8,021 bases of DNA, from positions 1 to 8,021 of the forward strand of contig CALIIG010000234.1 of the NCBI GenBank assembly GCA_938018155.1, read 5' to 3'. The first letter of the stretch is position 1. Every line of letters begins with the position of its first letter. The translations under genes and the position numbers were made by a program. The DNA is from an uncultured Prevotella sp. GTDB taxonomy: Bacteria; Bacteroidota; Bacteroidia; Bacteroidales; Bacteroidaceae. The notes below the pieces were generated by a model that was not told the DNA's origin, made no database searches, and saw only the letters and a list, made by a program, of their open reading frames with translations. Of this stretch, positions 1-6,274 are shown in pieces.

Positions 1-138
1 TTCTTGAACGAGCAGGGCAAAATTCTTCCCCGTCGAATTACAGGTACCTCTCTGAAGTATCAGCGCCGTGTCGCACAAGCTGTAAAGCGTGCCCGCCAGA
101 TTGCGCTGCTTCCATTCGTAACCGATTTGATGAAGTAA
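1..138 (+). CDS. rpsR: 30S ribosomal protein bS18, C-terminal part
   Basis: The first 45 codons read in frame 1 and end at TAA 136-138; the start lies left of the window. The visible protein contains the bS18 signature region: [15 protein letters not shown], then [13 protein letters not shown] near the end. bS18 is a small-subunit protein that binds 16S rRNA on the platform beside bS6. The gene is followed after 20 bases by rplI on the same strand, matching the common bacterial order rpsF-rpsR-rplI, so rpsF is expected just outside the window to the left. Identification is from family sequence knowledge. Nothing in the visible part looks damaged. Confidence 0.96.
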   Translation, partial: FLNEQGKILPRRITGTSLKYQRRVAQAVKRARQIALLPFVTDLMK

Positions 139-144
139 CTTAAT

Positions 145-151
145 AAGGAGG
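145..151 (+). promoter_or_regulatory. Shine-Dalgarno site for rplI
   Basis: AAGGAGG lies 7 bases before the ATG at 159. This is a near-perfect anti-16S match, and it fixes the rplI start. It stands out because most other starts in this window have no clear Shine-Dalgarno, as is usual in Bacteroidetes. Confidence 0.85.
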
Positions 152-158
152 CTAAGAA

Positions 159-701
159 ATGGAAATAATTCTGAAAGAAGATATTATCGGACTTGGGTAC
201 AAGAACGATATCGTTAACGTAAAAAACGGCTATGGTCGTAACTATCTTATCCCGACAGGCAAGGGCGTAATTGCTTCGGAAAGTGCTCGTAAGATGCTTG
301 CAGAAGACTTGCGTCAGCAGGCTTCAAAGCTGGCAGCTAAGAAGGCTGAGGCTGAGAAGAAGGCTGAACAGCTGAAGGATGCGGAAGTTGTTGTTACGGC
401 AAAAGTGGCTGCAACAGGTTATCTTTATGGTTCAGTAAATGCCAATATCGTTGCAGATGAGCTTGCAAAGAAGGGCATTGACATTGATCGTAAGATCATT
501 ACCATGAAGGATATAAAGAAGGTTGGCGAGTATGAGGCTACCGTTCACTTCCATAAGGAAGTTGAAGTTAAGGTTCCTGTAAAGGTTGTTGCTGAAAATG
601 CACCTGAACCTGCTGCTGCAAAGCCTGCAGCTGAAGAGGCTCCCAAGGCAGAAGTTGCTGTTGAAGAAATTGCAGAAGAGGAAACGCCTTCTGCAGAATA
701 A
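159..701 (+). CDS. rplI: 50S ribosomal protein bL9 with acidic C-terminal tail
   Basis: The 180-residue product is bL9, a two-domain large-subunit protein that binds 23S rRNA near the base of the L1 stalk. The N-terminal RNA-binding domain (about 1-50) carries the family signature, including GLGYKNDIVNVKNGYGRNYL and the following IPTGKG. A long Lys/Ala/Glu-rich connecting helix (about 41-75) leads to the C-terminal domain (about 76-147), with TGYLYGSVNANIVADEL and the GEYEATVHFH strand. Residues 147-180 form an extra tail rich in Ala, Glu and Pro, longer than the usual bL9 of about 150 residues. The start is fixed by AAGGAGG seven bases upstream. It is cotranscribed with rpsR and followed by a hairpin terminator. 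The tail is probably disordered; its role is unknown. Confidence 0.97.
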   Translation: MEIILKEDIIGLGYKNDIVNVKNGYGRNYLIPTGKGVIASESARKMLAEDLRQQASKLAAKKAEAEKKAEQLKDAEVVVTAKVAATGYLYGSVNANIVADELAKKGIDIDRKIITMKDIKKVGEYEATVHFHKEVEVKVPVKVVAENAPEPAAAKPAAEEAPKAEVAVEEIAEEETPSAE

Positions 702-750
702 GCACAATACTTGAATCGATTATTTTAGTACTGTAAAGCAAATCGATATG

Positions 751-788
751 AAAATCCCCCTCATCTCCGTGATGACCGGGATTTTTTT
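751..788 (+). terminator. Rho-independent terminator after rplI
   Basis: AAAATCCC (751-758) pairs with GGGATTTT (778-785). An inner stem TCATC/GATGA (761-765 with 771-775) closes a five-base loop, and the two stems are separated by unpaired CC on each side. A run of seven T (782-788) follows. It lies 50 bases after the rplI stop and ends the ribosomal protein operon. Confidence 0.85.
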
Positions 789-790
789 GT

Positions 791-798
791 TATCTTTG
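791..798 (+). promoter_or_regulatory. Bacteroidetes-type -7 element upstream of fabD
   Basis: TATCTTTG matches the Bacteroidetes sigma consensus TAnnTTTG. It lies directly after the rplI terminator and 40 bases before the fabD ATG, which puts a transcript start near 803-806. No convincing TTTG -33 element is present at the expected spacing, because that region is taken up by the terminator hairpin. Confidence 0.6.
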
Positions 799-837
799 CA
801 ATAGGAACATTTATACACATTATTAATAAATAAGAAG

Positions 838-1721
838 ATGAAAGCATTTGTATTCCCTGGCCAGGGTTCTCAGTTTGTGGGAATGGGTAAAGACCTGTAT
901 GAAACCAGTACTTTGGCAAAAGAGCTGTTTGGCAGGGCCGATGAGATACTTGGCTTTAAGATTACGGATATTATGTTTGCCGGTACAGACGAGCAGTTGA
1001 GAGAAACCAAGGTTACGCAGCCGGCTGTTTTCCTTCATAGTGTTATTTCTGCGCTTTGTTTGGGTGACGGCTTTGCACCTGCCATGGTAGCCGGGCATTC
1101 GCTTGGCGAGTTCTCTGCACTTGTTGCATCGGGTGCTCTTAGCTTCGAAGACGGCTTACGTTTAGTAGCTGCTCGTGCTAACGCTATGCATGTGAGGCTA
1201 ATCCTGGTACGATGGCTGCAATCATAGGTCTTTCAGACGAGAAGGTAGAAGAGATTTGTGCCGAAGTAAGCAAAAACGGCAAGTTAGTTATCCCTGCAAA
1301 CTATAACTGTCCGGGACAGTTGGTTATATCTGGCAATGTAGAGGCTGTGAATGAGGCTTGTGAAAAGCTGAAGGAAGCAGGAGCAAAGCGTGCCCTTTTG
1401 CTGAAGGTGGGCGGTGCTTTCCATTCTCCATTGATGCAGCCTGCAAAAGACGAACTTCAGAAGGCTATTGAAAACACAACAATTTCAGCACCTGAATGTC
1501 CTGTTTATCAGAATGTAGATGCAAAACCTCACACTGATGCCGTAGAGATTAAAGCCAATCTTATTGCACAGTTGACAAGCCCTGTTCGCTGGACAAAGAG
1601 CGTACAGAATATGATTGCAGACGGTGCAGACGACTTCACCGAGTGCGGACCGGGCAAGGCTTTGCAAGGAATGATTGGACGAATAGACAAGAATGTGAGT
1701 GCCCACGGCATTGTAAAGTAA
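838..1721 (+). pseudogene. fabD: Malonyl-CoA:ACP transacylase, frameshifted
   Basis: FabD moves malonyl groups from CoA to acyl carrier protein for type II fatty acid synthesis in the cytosol. Two frames together encode it. Bases 838-1188 give residues 1-117, with the FPGQGSQ start, the nucleophile motif GHSLG (Ser88) and the family arginine in VAARANAM (Arg113). Bases 1191-1718 continue in another frame with CEANPGTMAAIIGL, the histidine of GGAFHSPLMQ, the glutamine of IAQLTSPVRW and ECGPGKAL. The first frame runs into TAG at 1225-1227; the second is blocked upstream by TAA at 1179-1181. Relatives carry about three residues (QKA-like) at the junction where only two bases remain, implying a 7-base loss; a complete protein would be about 296 residues. 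All catalytic motifs survive on either side. FabD is normally essential, so a sequencing or assembly error, or a second fabD elsewhere, should be considered before calling the gene dead. Confidence 0.88.
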
Positions 1722-1740
1722 TATAAAATAAACGAAATTG

Positions 1741-1775
1741 GGAGACTGCGCACTTATGATTGTAGTACAGTCTCC
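1741..1775 (+). terminator. Hairpin between fabD and the amylase-family gene
   Basis: GGAGACTG (1741-1748) is a perfect 8-bp inverted repeat of CAGTCTCC (1768-1775) around a 19-base loop. It starts 20 bases after the fabD stop and ends 18 bases before the next ATG. The following bases (TTATTGTCT) are not a real T tract, so it is a weak terminator or attenuator, or a structure in the leader of the downstream gene. No TAnnTTTG promoter is visible between the two genes. Confidence 0.4.
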
Positions 1776-1793
1776 TTATTGTCTAAAGGCCTC

Positions 1794-3944
1794 ATGGACA
1801 GCAAACTTATTATTTATCAGGTTCTCCCCCGTCTCTTTGGCAACCGCAATATAACGCGTAAGCCCAACGGCACATTGGCAGAAAACGGTACAGGAAAGTT
1901 TAACAGCTTTGATAAGCAGCGGCTGCACCAAATTAAGGAAATGGGAATAAGTCATATTTGGTATACGGGAATTATACGACATGCCACTACTACCGATTAT
2001 TCCAGGTTTGGTATACCTCGTCAGCATGCGTCGGTTGTGAAAGGTAAGGCTGGTTCGCCTTATGCCATTACCGATTATTATGACGTAGATCCTGATCTTG
2101 CAGAAGATGTAAGCCGGAGGATGGATGAGTTTGAGAGATTAATAAAGCGTACGCATGAGGCTGGAATGAAGGTGATTATTGACTTTGTTCCCAACCATGT
2201 CGCTCGTGAATATCATTCAATTTGCAAGCCCGCGGGTGTGAAGGACCTGGGGGAGGGTGATGATGTCAACAAACATTTTGATGCTCAGAATAACTTCTAT
2301 TACTGTCCGGGCAAGCCCTTTGTCTGTCCTGTTGAAACACAATTTTTGGACGAACCCTATCAGGAAATTCCCGCAAAGTGTACCGGAAACGACCGTTTTG
2401 ATAATTGTCCGGGCATAAATGATTGGTATGAAACCATTAAATTAAATTATGGTATTGACTATTGTGATGCCGGCGGCCGAAGCTGTCATTTTAATCCAAT
2501 ACCCAATACATGGAACAAAATGACCGATATTCTGCTCTTTTGGGCGAGTAAAGGGATTGACGGTTTTAGGTGTGATATGGCGGAAATGGTGCCGCCTGCA
2601 TTCTGGACGCATGCAACAAGTGTTGTAAAAGAACGGTATCCACAGTTAATTTTTATCGGTGAGGTATATGATACATCGCAATATCGCATATACATCAGTG
2701 CCGGGTTCGATTATCTGTATGATAAAGTGGGTATGTATGACTGTCTGCGCGATGTTGTGTGTGGGCGACGACCTGCCAATGCTATAACCTATTGCTGGCA
2801 GGGAGTAGACAGTATTAAAGAGCACGTGTTGTACTTTCTTGAAAACCATGACGAGCAGCGTATTGCCAGTGATTTCTTTTGTGGCGATGCGTTAAAGGCA
2901 ATACCGGCCCTTGTTGTAGGTTTACTGATGCAGAAAAACCCCTTTATGTTGTATGCCGGACAGGAGTTTGGAGAGCGGGGTATGGACGCTGAAGGCTTCT
3001 CAGGACGTGACGGTCGGACTACCATTTTTGATTATTGGATGGTAAACTCTCTTTATAATGGTTTTCTTGATCATCGCAAACTTACAGCGAAAGAGAAGCT
3101 GTTGGGCAAGGTTTACCACTCGGTGTTGCACATTGCTAATCAGGAAAAAGCGATAAGGGAGGGCGATTTCTTTGATTTGATGTATGTAAATCCGCAGACA
3201 GAAAAGTTTAATCCCCGGACGCAATATGCCTTTTTACGTAAGAAAGATAATGAGGTGGTGTTGGTTGTAGCTAATTTTTCAGATTCAACTTTGCCGACAG
3301 AGATCGTTATCCCGGAGCATGCCTTTGCTACAATGGGCTTGCGGGAAGGAAATTTCGCATCGGCCGATTTGCTTACAAACGAGCACAAAGTACTGGAACT
3401 ACGTAAAAATGGGAATGTCGCGACAGAGGTGAAGCCATACAGTGGGAGAATAATCAAATTCAGTATAAAAATGAAAGGAGAAAACGTTGTTCTTAATGAA
3501 CATAACAAAGACGAGTTTGCTCCTGCTCATACTGCAGAGCATCTGCTTAACCAGGTGATGGTAAGGATGTTCGGTTGTGCCCGTTCGCATAATGCACATA
3601 TTGAGCGAAAGAAGAGCAAAATGAGCTTTGAATTGGATCACAAGCCTACACGGCAGGAAGAGAAAGCTATTGAAAATCAAATGAATGAGCTTATCAACGA
3701 GGATCTTCCTGTTACTTTCGAGTTTGTCGACCGTAACCATGTACCGGAGAATGTGAGCCTTGACCGTCTTCCTGATGATGCTTCGGACACGCTGCGCCTG
3801 GTTAAAATAGGCGACTTTGATGTGTGTCCCTGTGTGGGAAAGCATGTAAGGTCAACTTCTCAGATAGGTCGTTTTGAGATGCTTGGGACGAATTGGGATG
3901 GCGAGAAGCATATATTTAGAATAAGGTTTAAGGTTCATCCTTAA
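1794..3944 (+). CDS. GH13 alpha-amylase-family protein fused to an AlaX-type tRNA-editing domain
   Basis: The 716-residue product has two unrelated parts. Residues 1 to about 557 form a GH13 glycoside hydrolase with all four conserved regions: DFVPNH (Asp130-His135), GFRCDMAEM (nucleophile Asp261), FIGEVYD (acid/base Glu290) and ENHDEQR (Asp353). A beta-rich C domain follows, ending near YSGRIIKF. No signal peptide is visible, so it probably acts in the cytoplasm on alpha-glucans or maltodextrins. Residues about 560-716 resemble the editing domain of alanyl-tRNA synthetase and free-standing AlaX proteins: HTAEH (His579, His583), VSLDRLPDDAS and CPCVGKH (Cys680, His684) supply the HxxxH...CxxxH zinc set used to hydrolyse mischarged Ser- or Gly-tRNA(Ala). 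ATG 1794 is preferred to the in-frame TTG at 1779. An in-frame ATG at 3471 (Met560) falls exactly at the domain junction. The exact substrate is not readable, and the fusion may be natural or caused by an indel. Confidence 0.85.
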   Translation: MDSKLIIYQVLPRLFGNRNITRKPNGTLAENGTGKFNSFDKQRLHQIKEMGISHIWYTGIIRHATTTDYSRFGIPRQHASVVKGKAGSPYAITDYYDVDPDLAEDVSRRMDEFERLIKRTHEAGMKVIIDFVPNHVAREYHSICKPAGVKDLGEGDDVNKHFDAQNNFYYCPGKPFVCPVETQFLDEPYQEIPAKCTGNDRFDNCPGINDWYETIKLNYGIDYCDAGGRSCHFNPIPNTWNKMTDILLFWASKGIDGFRCDMAEMVPPAFWTHATSVVKERYPQLIFIGEVYDTSQYRIYISAGFDYLYDKVGMYDCLRDVVCGRRPANAITYCWQGVDSIKEHVLYFLENHDEQRIASDFFCGDALKAIPALVVGLLMQKNPFMLYAGQEFGERGMDAEGFSGRDGRTTIFDYWMVNSLYNGFLDHRKLTAKEKLLGKVYHSVLHIANQEKAIREGDFFDLMYVNPQTEKFNPRTQYAFLRKKDNEVVLVVANFSDSTLPTEIVIPEHAFATMGLREGNFASADLLTNEHKVLELRKNGNVATEVKPYSGRIIKFSIKMKGENVVLNEHNKDEFAPAHTAEHLLNQVMVRMFGCARSHNAHIERKKSKMSFELDHKPTRQEEKAIENQMNELINEDLPVTFEFVDRNHVPENVSLDRLPDDASDTLRLVKIGDFDVCPCVGKHVRSTSQIGRFEMLGTNWDGEKHIFRIRFKVHP

Positions 3945-3955
3945 ATTAAAACAGT

Positions 3956-3988
3956 AAGGCCACGTCATTATTGTTGTGACGTGGCCTT
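3956..3988. terminator. Bidirectional terminator between convergent genes
   Basis: AAGGCCACGTCA (3956-3967) and TGACGTGGCCTT (3977-3988) form a perfect 12-bp stem with a 9-base loop. It begins 12 bases after the amylase-fusion stop and lies 60 bases past the RNase G stop on the other strand. TTCTTTT follows on the plus side. On the minus side the RNA reads ACTGTTTTAATT. It can therefore stop both transcripts. A second, imperfect hairpin (4011-4035, arms CGTTT-AAC and GTT-AAACG) lies closer to the RNase G stop but has no T tract. Confidence 0.85.
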
Positions 3989-4047
3989 GTAATTCTTTTA
4001 AAACTGATTTCGTTTTTAACTTTTGTCGTTAAACGGAAACTTCTTTC

Positions 4048-5622
4048 TTACTTTGTCTCGATTTCTTCTTTCATATCAATGAATTGTCCATTGGTATCAT
4101 AAAACTCATACTGAAGGTAAGCCAACTTTTGAGAAGGGATGATGTGTACGCCCAATCCGTACTTTACACGCCATCTCCATTTCAGGCTGAATGCGCCTTT
4201 ATTGATAAACGCAGCCACGTATGGATGAACGTGAAGATAGAATTTTTTTATACCTATTTTATTTACAAGACGATCAATTTTGCCTTCGAGCTGGTCGGTA
4301 AAAAGAATACTTGATTTGATCTTCCCAGAACCATTGCATGTAGGGCACACCTCTTCGACGTTTACATCCATGGCTGGACGTACGCGCTGACGCGTGATTT
4401 GCATCAGTCCGAACTTGCTTAATGGCAGAATATTGTGACGTGCACGGTCTTTCTGCATATTCTTACACATGCGTTCATACAGCATTTGACGGTCTTCTGC
4501 CAGATTCATATCAATGAAATCAACTACGATAATTCCTCCCATATCTCGTAGTCTTAATTGACGGGCCAGCTCATCTGCTGCTCCTAAATTGGTGTCAAGG
4601 GCCGTAGCTTCTTGCCCGTTCTGATTTCTGGAACGGTTACCACTGTTGACGTCTACGACGTGCATAGCTTCGGTATGTTCAATAATCAGATATGCACCAT
4701 GTGCATAATTGACAGTCTTGCCGAAGCCCGACTTAATTTGTTTAGTAACATTGAAATTGTCAAAAATAGGTACTTTGCCCGTATATTTTTTGACGATATC
4801 CGACTTATCTGCAGCAATAAGCGACACATAATCCTTTACTTCCTTGCAAACCTCATCGTCATTGACATAGATGTTCTCGTATGTGGGATTGAAAAGGTCG
4901 CGTAACATGGCTACGGCTCTTCCTGTTTCCTCGTATACAAGTTGTGGGCGCTGCTGTGTTTTCTGTACTTTTTGAATAGCATTTTGCCAACGCTGAAGCA
5001 ATATTTTCAGTTCGGAATCGAGCTCGGCAACCCTTTTTCCTTCTGCCACTGTGCGCACAATGATACCACAGTTCTTAGGTTTTATGCTGTGGATAAGCTG
5101 TTTAAGACGAGCCCTTTCTTCACCACTTTTAATCTTTGATGAAACTGAAACCTTATCGCCAAAAGGAATAAGGACTAAAAAACGCCCTGCAAAACTAAGC
5201 TCTCCTGTAAGTCGAGGTCCCTTCGTTGAGATAGGTTCTTTGACAATTTGTACAAGAACCTCCTGACCGGCAGATAATGTTTGTTGAATACTTCCATCCT
5301 TCTGAAGATCAGGTAAGCGTGTCGCTTTATCGAAAGGATATAGTCGTTTACGATCACTTTGTACCTGCTTCAGATACTTTGCATATGAGTTGAATTGACT
5401 TCCTAAATCAAGATAATGCAAGAAAGCGTCACGTTCGTAGCCTACGTCTACAAAACAGGCGTTGAGACCAGGCATAAGTTTCTTTACCTTGGCAATGTAA
5501 ATATTACCCACAGAGAAGTTAGCAGAACGTGGTTCGTTCTGGTATTCTACCAACCGTTTGTCCTCAAGCAAGGCAATAGAAATCTCTTTTGGCTTAACGT
5601 CGATAATTACTTCGCTTGTCAT
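4048..5622 (-). CDS. rng: Ribonuclease G/E family endoribonuclease
   Basis: The 524-residue protein is an RNase G-type single-strand endoribonuclease, acting in the cytoplasm on rRNA precursors and mRNA. The N-terminus (MTSEVIIDVKPKEISIALLE) and the S1 RNA-binding domain from about residue 36 (SVGNIYIAKVKKLMPGLNACFVDVG) match the family. The DNase I-like catalytic part holds HVVDVNSG (Asp324) and GGIIVVDFIDM (Asp368), which correspond to the two Mg-binding aspartates of RNase E. CPTCNGSG (Cys426, Cys429) is the zinc-link motif that joins subunits. There is no long C-terminal degradosome scaffold, so it is RNase G-sized rather than RNase E-like, although the S1 insert and C-terminus are slightly longer than in E. 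coli RNase G. It is the last gene of a minus-strand set after the HU and 29-residue-protein genes, and its leader contains two hairpin repeats. Confidence 0.95.
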   Translation of the reverse strand: MTSEVIIDVKPKEISIALLEDKRLVEYQNEPRSANFSVGNIYIAKVKKLMPGLNACFVDVGYERDAFLHYLDLGSQFNSYAKYLKQVQSDRKRLYPFDKATRLPDLQKDGSIQQTLSAGQEVLVQIVKEPISTKGPRLTGELSFAGRFLVLIPFGDKVSVSSKIKSGEERARLKQLIHSIKPKNCGIIVRTVAEGKRVAELDSELKILLQRWQNAIQKVQKTQQRPQLVYEETGRAVAMLRDLFNPTYENIYVNDDEVCKEVKDYVSLIAADKSDIVKKYTGKVPIFDNFNVTKQIKSGFGKTVNYAHGAYLIIEHTEAMHVVDVNSGNRSRNQNGQEATALDTNLGAADELARQLRLRDMGGIIVVDFIDMNLAEDRQMLYERMCKNMQKDRARHNILPLSKFGLMQITRQRVRPAMDVNVEEVCPTCNGSGKIKSSILFTDQLEGKIDRLVNKIGIKKFYLHVHPYVAAFINKGAFSLKWRWRVKYGLGVHIIPSQKLAYLQYEFYDTNGQFIDMKEEIETK

Positions 5623-5637
5623 TTCTTGTTGATTGTT

Positions 5638-5673
5638 ATTGAGAATACAACTATATTCTCATTGTTGTTCATC
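5638..5673 (-). repeat. 36-base leader repeat, copy 1 (next to rng)
   Basis: This copy matches the one at 5704-5739 at 35 of 36 positions, and its near edge is 15 bases from the RNase G start codon. On the minus strand it contains GAGAATA-TAGTTG-TATTCTC (5660 to 5641), a perfect 7-bp inverted repeat with a six-base loop. It could be an RNA hairpin in the rng leader or a DNA operator. Copies start 66 bases apart. Confidence 0.85.
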
Positions 5674-5703
5674 CTTTGCCGGTGCCGTATTGCATGTCCG
5701 CAA

Positions 5704-5739
5704 ATTGAGAATACAACTATATTCCCATTGTTGTTCATC
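5704..5739 (-). repeat. 36-base leader repeat, copy 2 (distal to rng)
   Basis: This copy is identical to 5638-5673 except that the minus strand reads GGGAATA where copy 1 reads GAGAATA. In RNA the change turns an A-U pair into G-U, so the 7-bp stem around TAGTTG is kept on the minus-strand transcript but would be broken (A opposite C) on the plus strand. The bases between the copies (5674-5703) are not repeated. Confidence 0.85.
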
Positions 5740-5744
5740 ATAAA

Positions 5745-5780
5745 GAAAGGGGCACGCCATTGTGAGGCACGCCCCCTTTC
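5745..5780 (-). terminator. Hairpin after the 29-residue-protein gene
   Basis: GAAAGGGG (5745-5752) pairs with CCCCTTTC (5773-5780), and inner GCC/GGC (5756-5758 with 5766-5768) can extend the stem across an internal loop. It lies 17 bases past the small gene's stop on the minus strand, where the RNA ends CCCCTTTCTTTATG. The U run is short, so it may be a partial terminator or processing site before rng. The arms also hold a direct repeat GGCACGCC (5751-5758, 5766-5773). Confidence 0.6.
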
Positions 5781-5797
5781 AGAACAGTCTCCCGGGC

Positions 5798-5887
5798 TTA
5801 CTTGCTCTTATGGCGGTTCTTACGTAATCTCTTCTTACGCTTATGCGTAGCCATTTTGTGGCCCTTCTTTTTCTTTCCGTTTGGCAT
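5798..5887 (-). CDS. 29-residue basic protein, AURKAIP1/COX24-like
   Basis: A short minus-strand gene runs from ATG (5887-5885) to TAA (5800-5798). It encodes 29 residues starting MPNGKKKKGHKMATHKRKK and ending NRHKSK, more than half of them Lys, Arg or His. This matches the very short, highly conserved Bacteroidetes proteins annotated as AURKAIP1/COX24 domain-containing. Those resemble the C-terminal motif of a mitochondrial ribosomal small-subunit protein and are thought to bind the ribosome; the ribosomal role here is inference. It lies 48 bases after the HU stop and is followed by a hairpin and then rng. Its position between HU and RNase G, and its composition, make a chance open frame unlikely. 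It is short enough to be missed by automatic gene callers. Confidence 0.88.
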   Translation of the reverse strand: MPNGKKKKGHKMATHKRKKRLRKNRHKSK

Positions 5888-5935
5888 AGCTTTTATAATT
5901 TAATAATGTTATAATTTAATATTTTATTCCTTTTG

Positions 5936-6214
5936 TTAGCCTTTCATTTCGTCAATGAAAGCTTTTGCCGGCTTAAAGCTCGGAATGTTATGTGCTTCAA
6001 TGGTAATTGACGTCTTCTTGCCAATGTCACGTGCTGTCTTTGCTGCACGGTGTTTGATGATAAAACTACCAAAACCGCGGAGGTAAACATTTTCTTTTTT
6101 ATCAAGCAAGCTGCTTTTTACGGTGTTCATAAAGCTTTCAACCACAACGGCTACTTCCTTTTTCTGTAACCCTGTTTGTTCTGTGATCTCACTAATAATA
6201 TCTGCTTTTGTCAT
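5936..6214 (-). CDS. HU/IHF-family DNA-binding protein
   Basis: The 92-residue protein has the HU fold. Two N-terminal helices (MTKADIISEITEQTG, then KKEVAVVVESFMNTVKSSL) form the dimer core. The signature GFGSF (47-51) leads into the beta arm (about 52-76), followed by NIPSFKPAKAF (77-87) at the C-terminal helix. Such proteins bind and bend DNA without strong sequence preference as homo- or heterodimers in the nucleoid. At the arm tip the usual RNP triplet reads RDI (62-64), so the intercalating proline is absent. A good Bacteroidetes promoter lies upstream, and the small basic protein and rng follow on the same strand. HU versus IHF-like subclass cannot be decided from sequence alone. Confidence 0.93.
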   Translation of the reverse strand: MTKADIISEITEQTGLQKKEVAVVVESFMNTVKSSLLDKKENVYLRGFGSFIIKHRAAKTARDIGKKTSITIEAHNIPSFKPAKAFIDEMKG

Positions 6215-6274
6215 TTTGGGTAAATATCTTTCTGGTTTATAACTTATTATAGTTGCCTCCTAATTTCGAGTTTG

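Noticed and set aside
1182..1227. Programmed ribosomal frameshifting in fabD
   Set aside because: There is no slippery heptamer at the junction, residues are missing as well as the frame being changed, and fabD is not known to use frameshifting.
1779..1793. TTG start giving a longer amylase-family protein
   Set aside because: The extra five residues are not family-like and overlap the region just after the hairpin. ATG 1794 begins the usual IIYQVLPRLF strand.
3399..3845. A 148-codon minus-strand open frame
   Set aside because: It lies opposite the conserved editing domain of the fusion gene and has no recognisable family; it is a shadow frame.
5638..5739. A minimal CRISPR array (two 36-base repeats around a 30-base spacer)
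   Set aside because: The sizes fit, but there are only two units, no cas gene or leader, and the single mismatch preserves a stem in the rng leader. The position directly before rng fits a leader element better. Searching the 30-base interval against phage and plasmid sequences would settle it.
5416..5850. A 144-codon plus-strand open frame with an internal repeated peptide
   Set aside because: It runs antisense to rng, the leader repeats and the 29-residue gene. The peptide repeat only reflects the 36-base DNA repeats, and the composition does not look like a folded protein.
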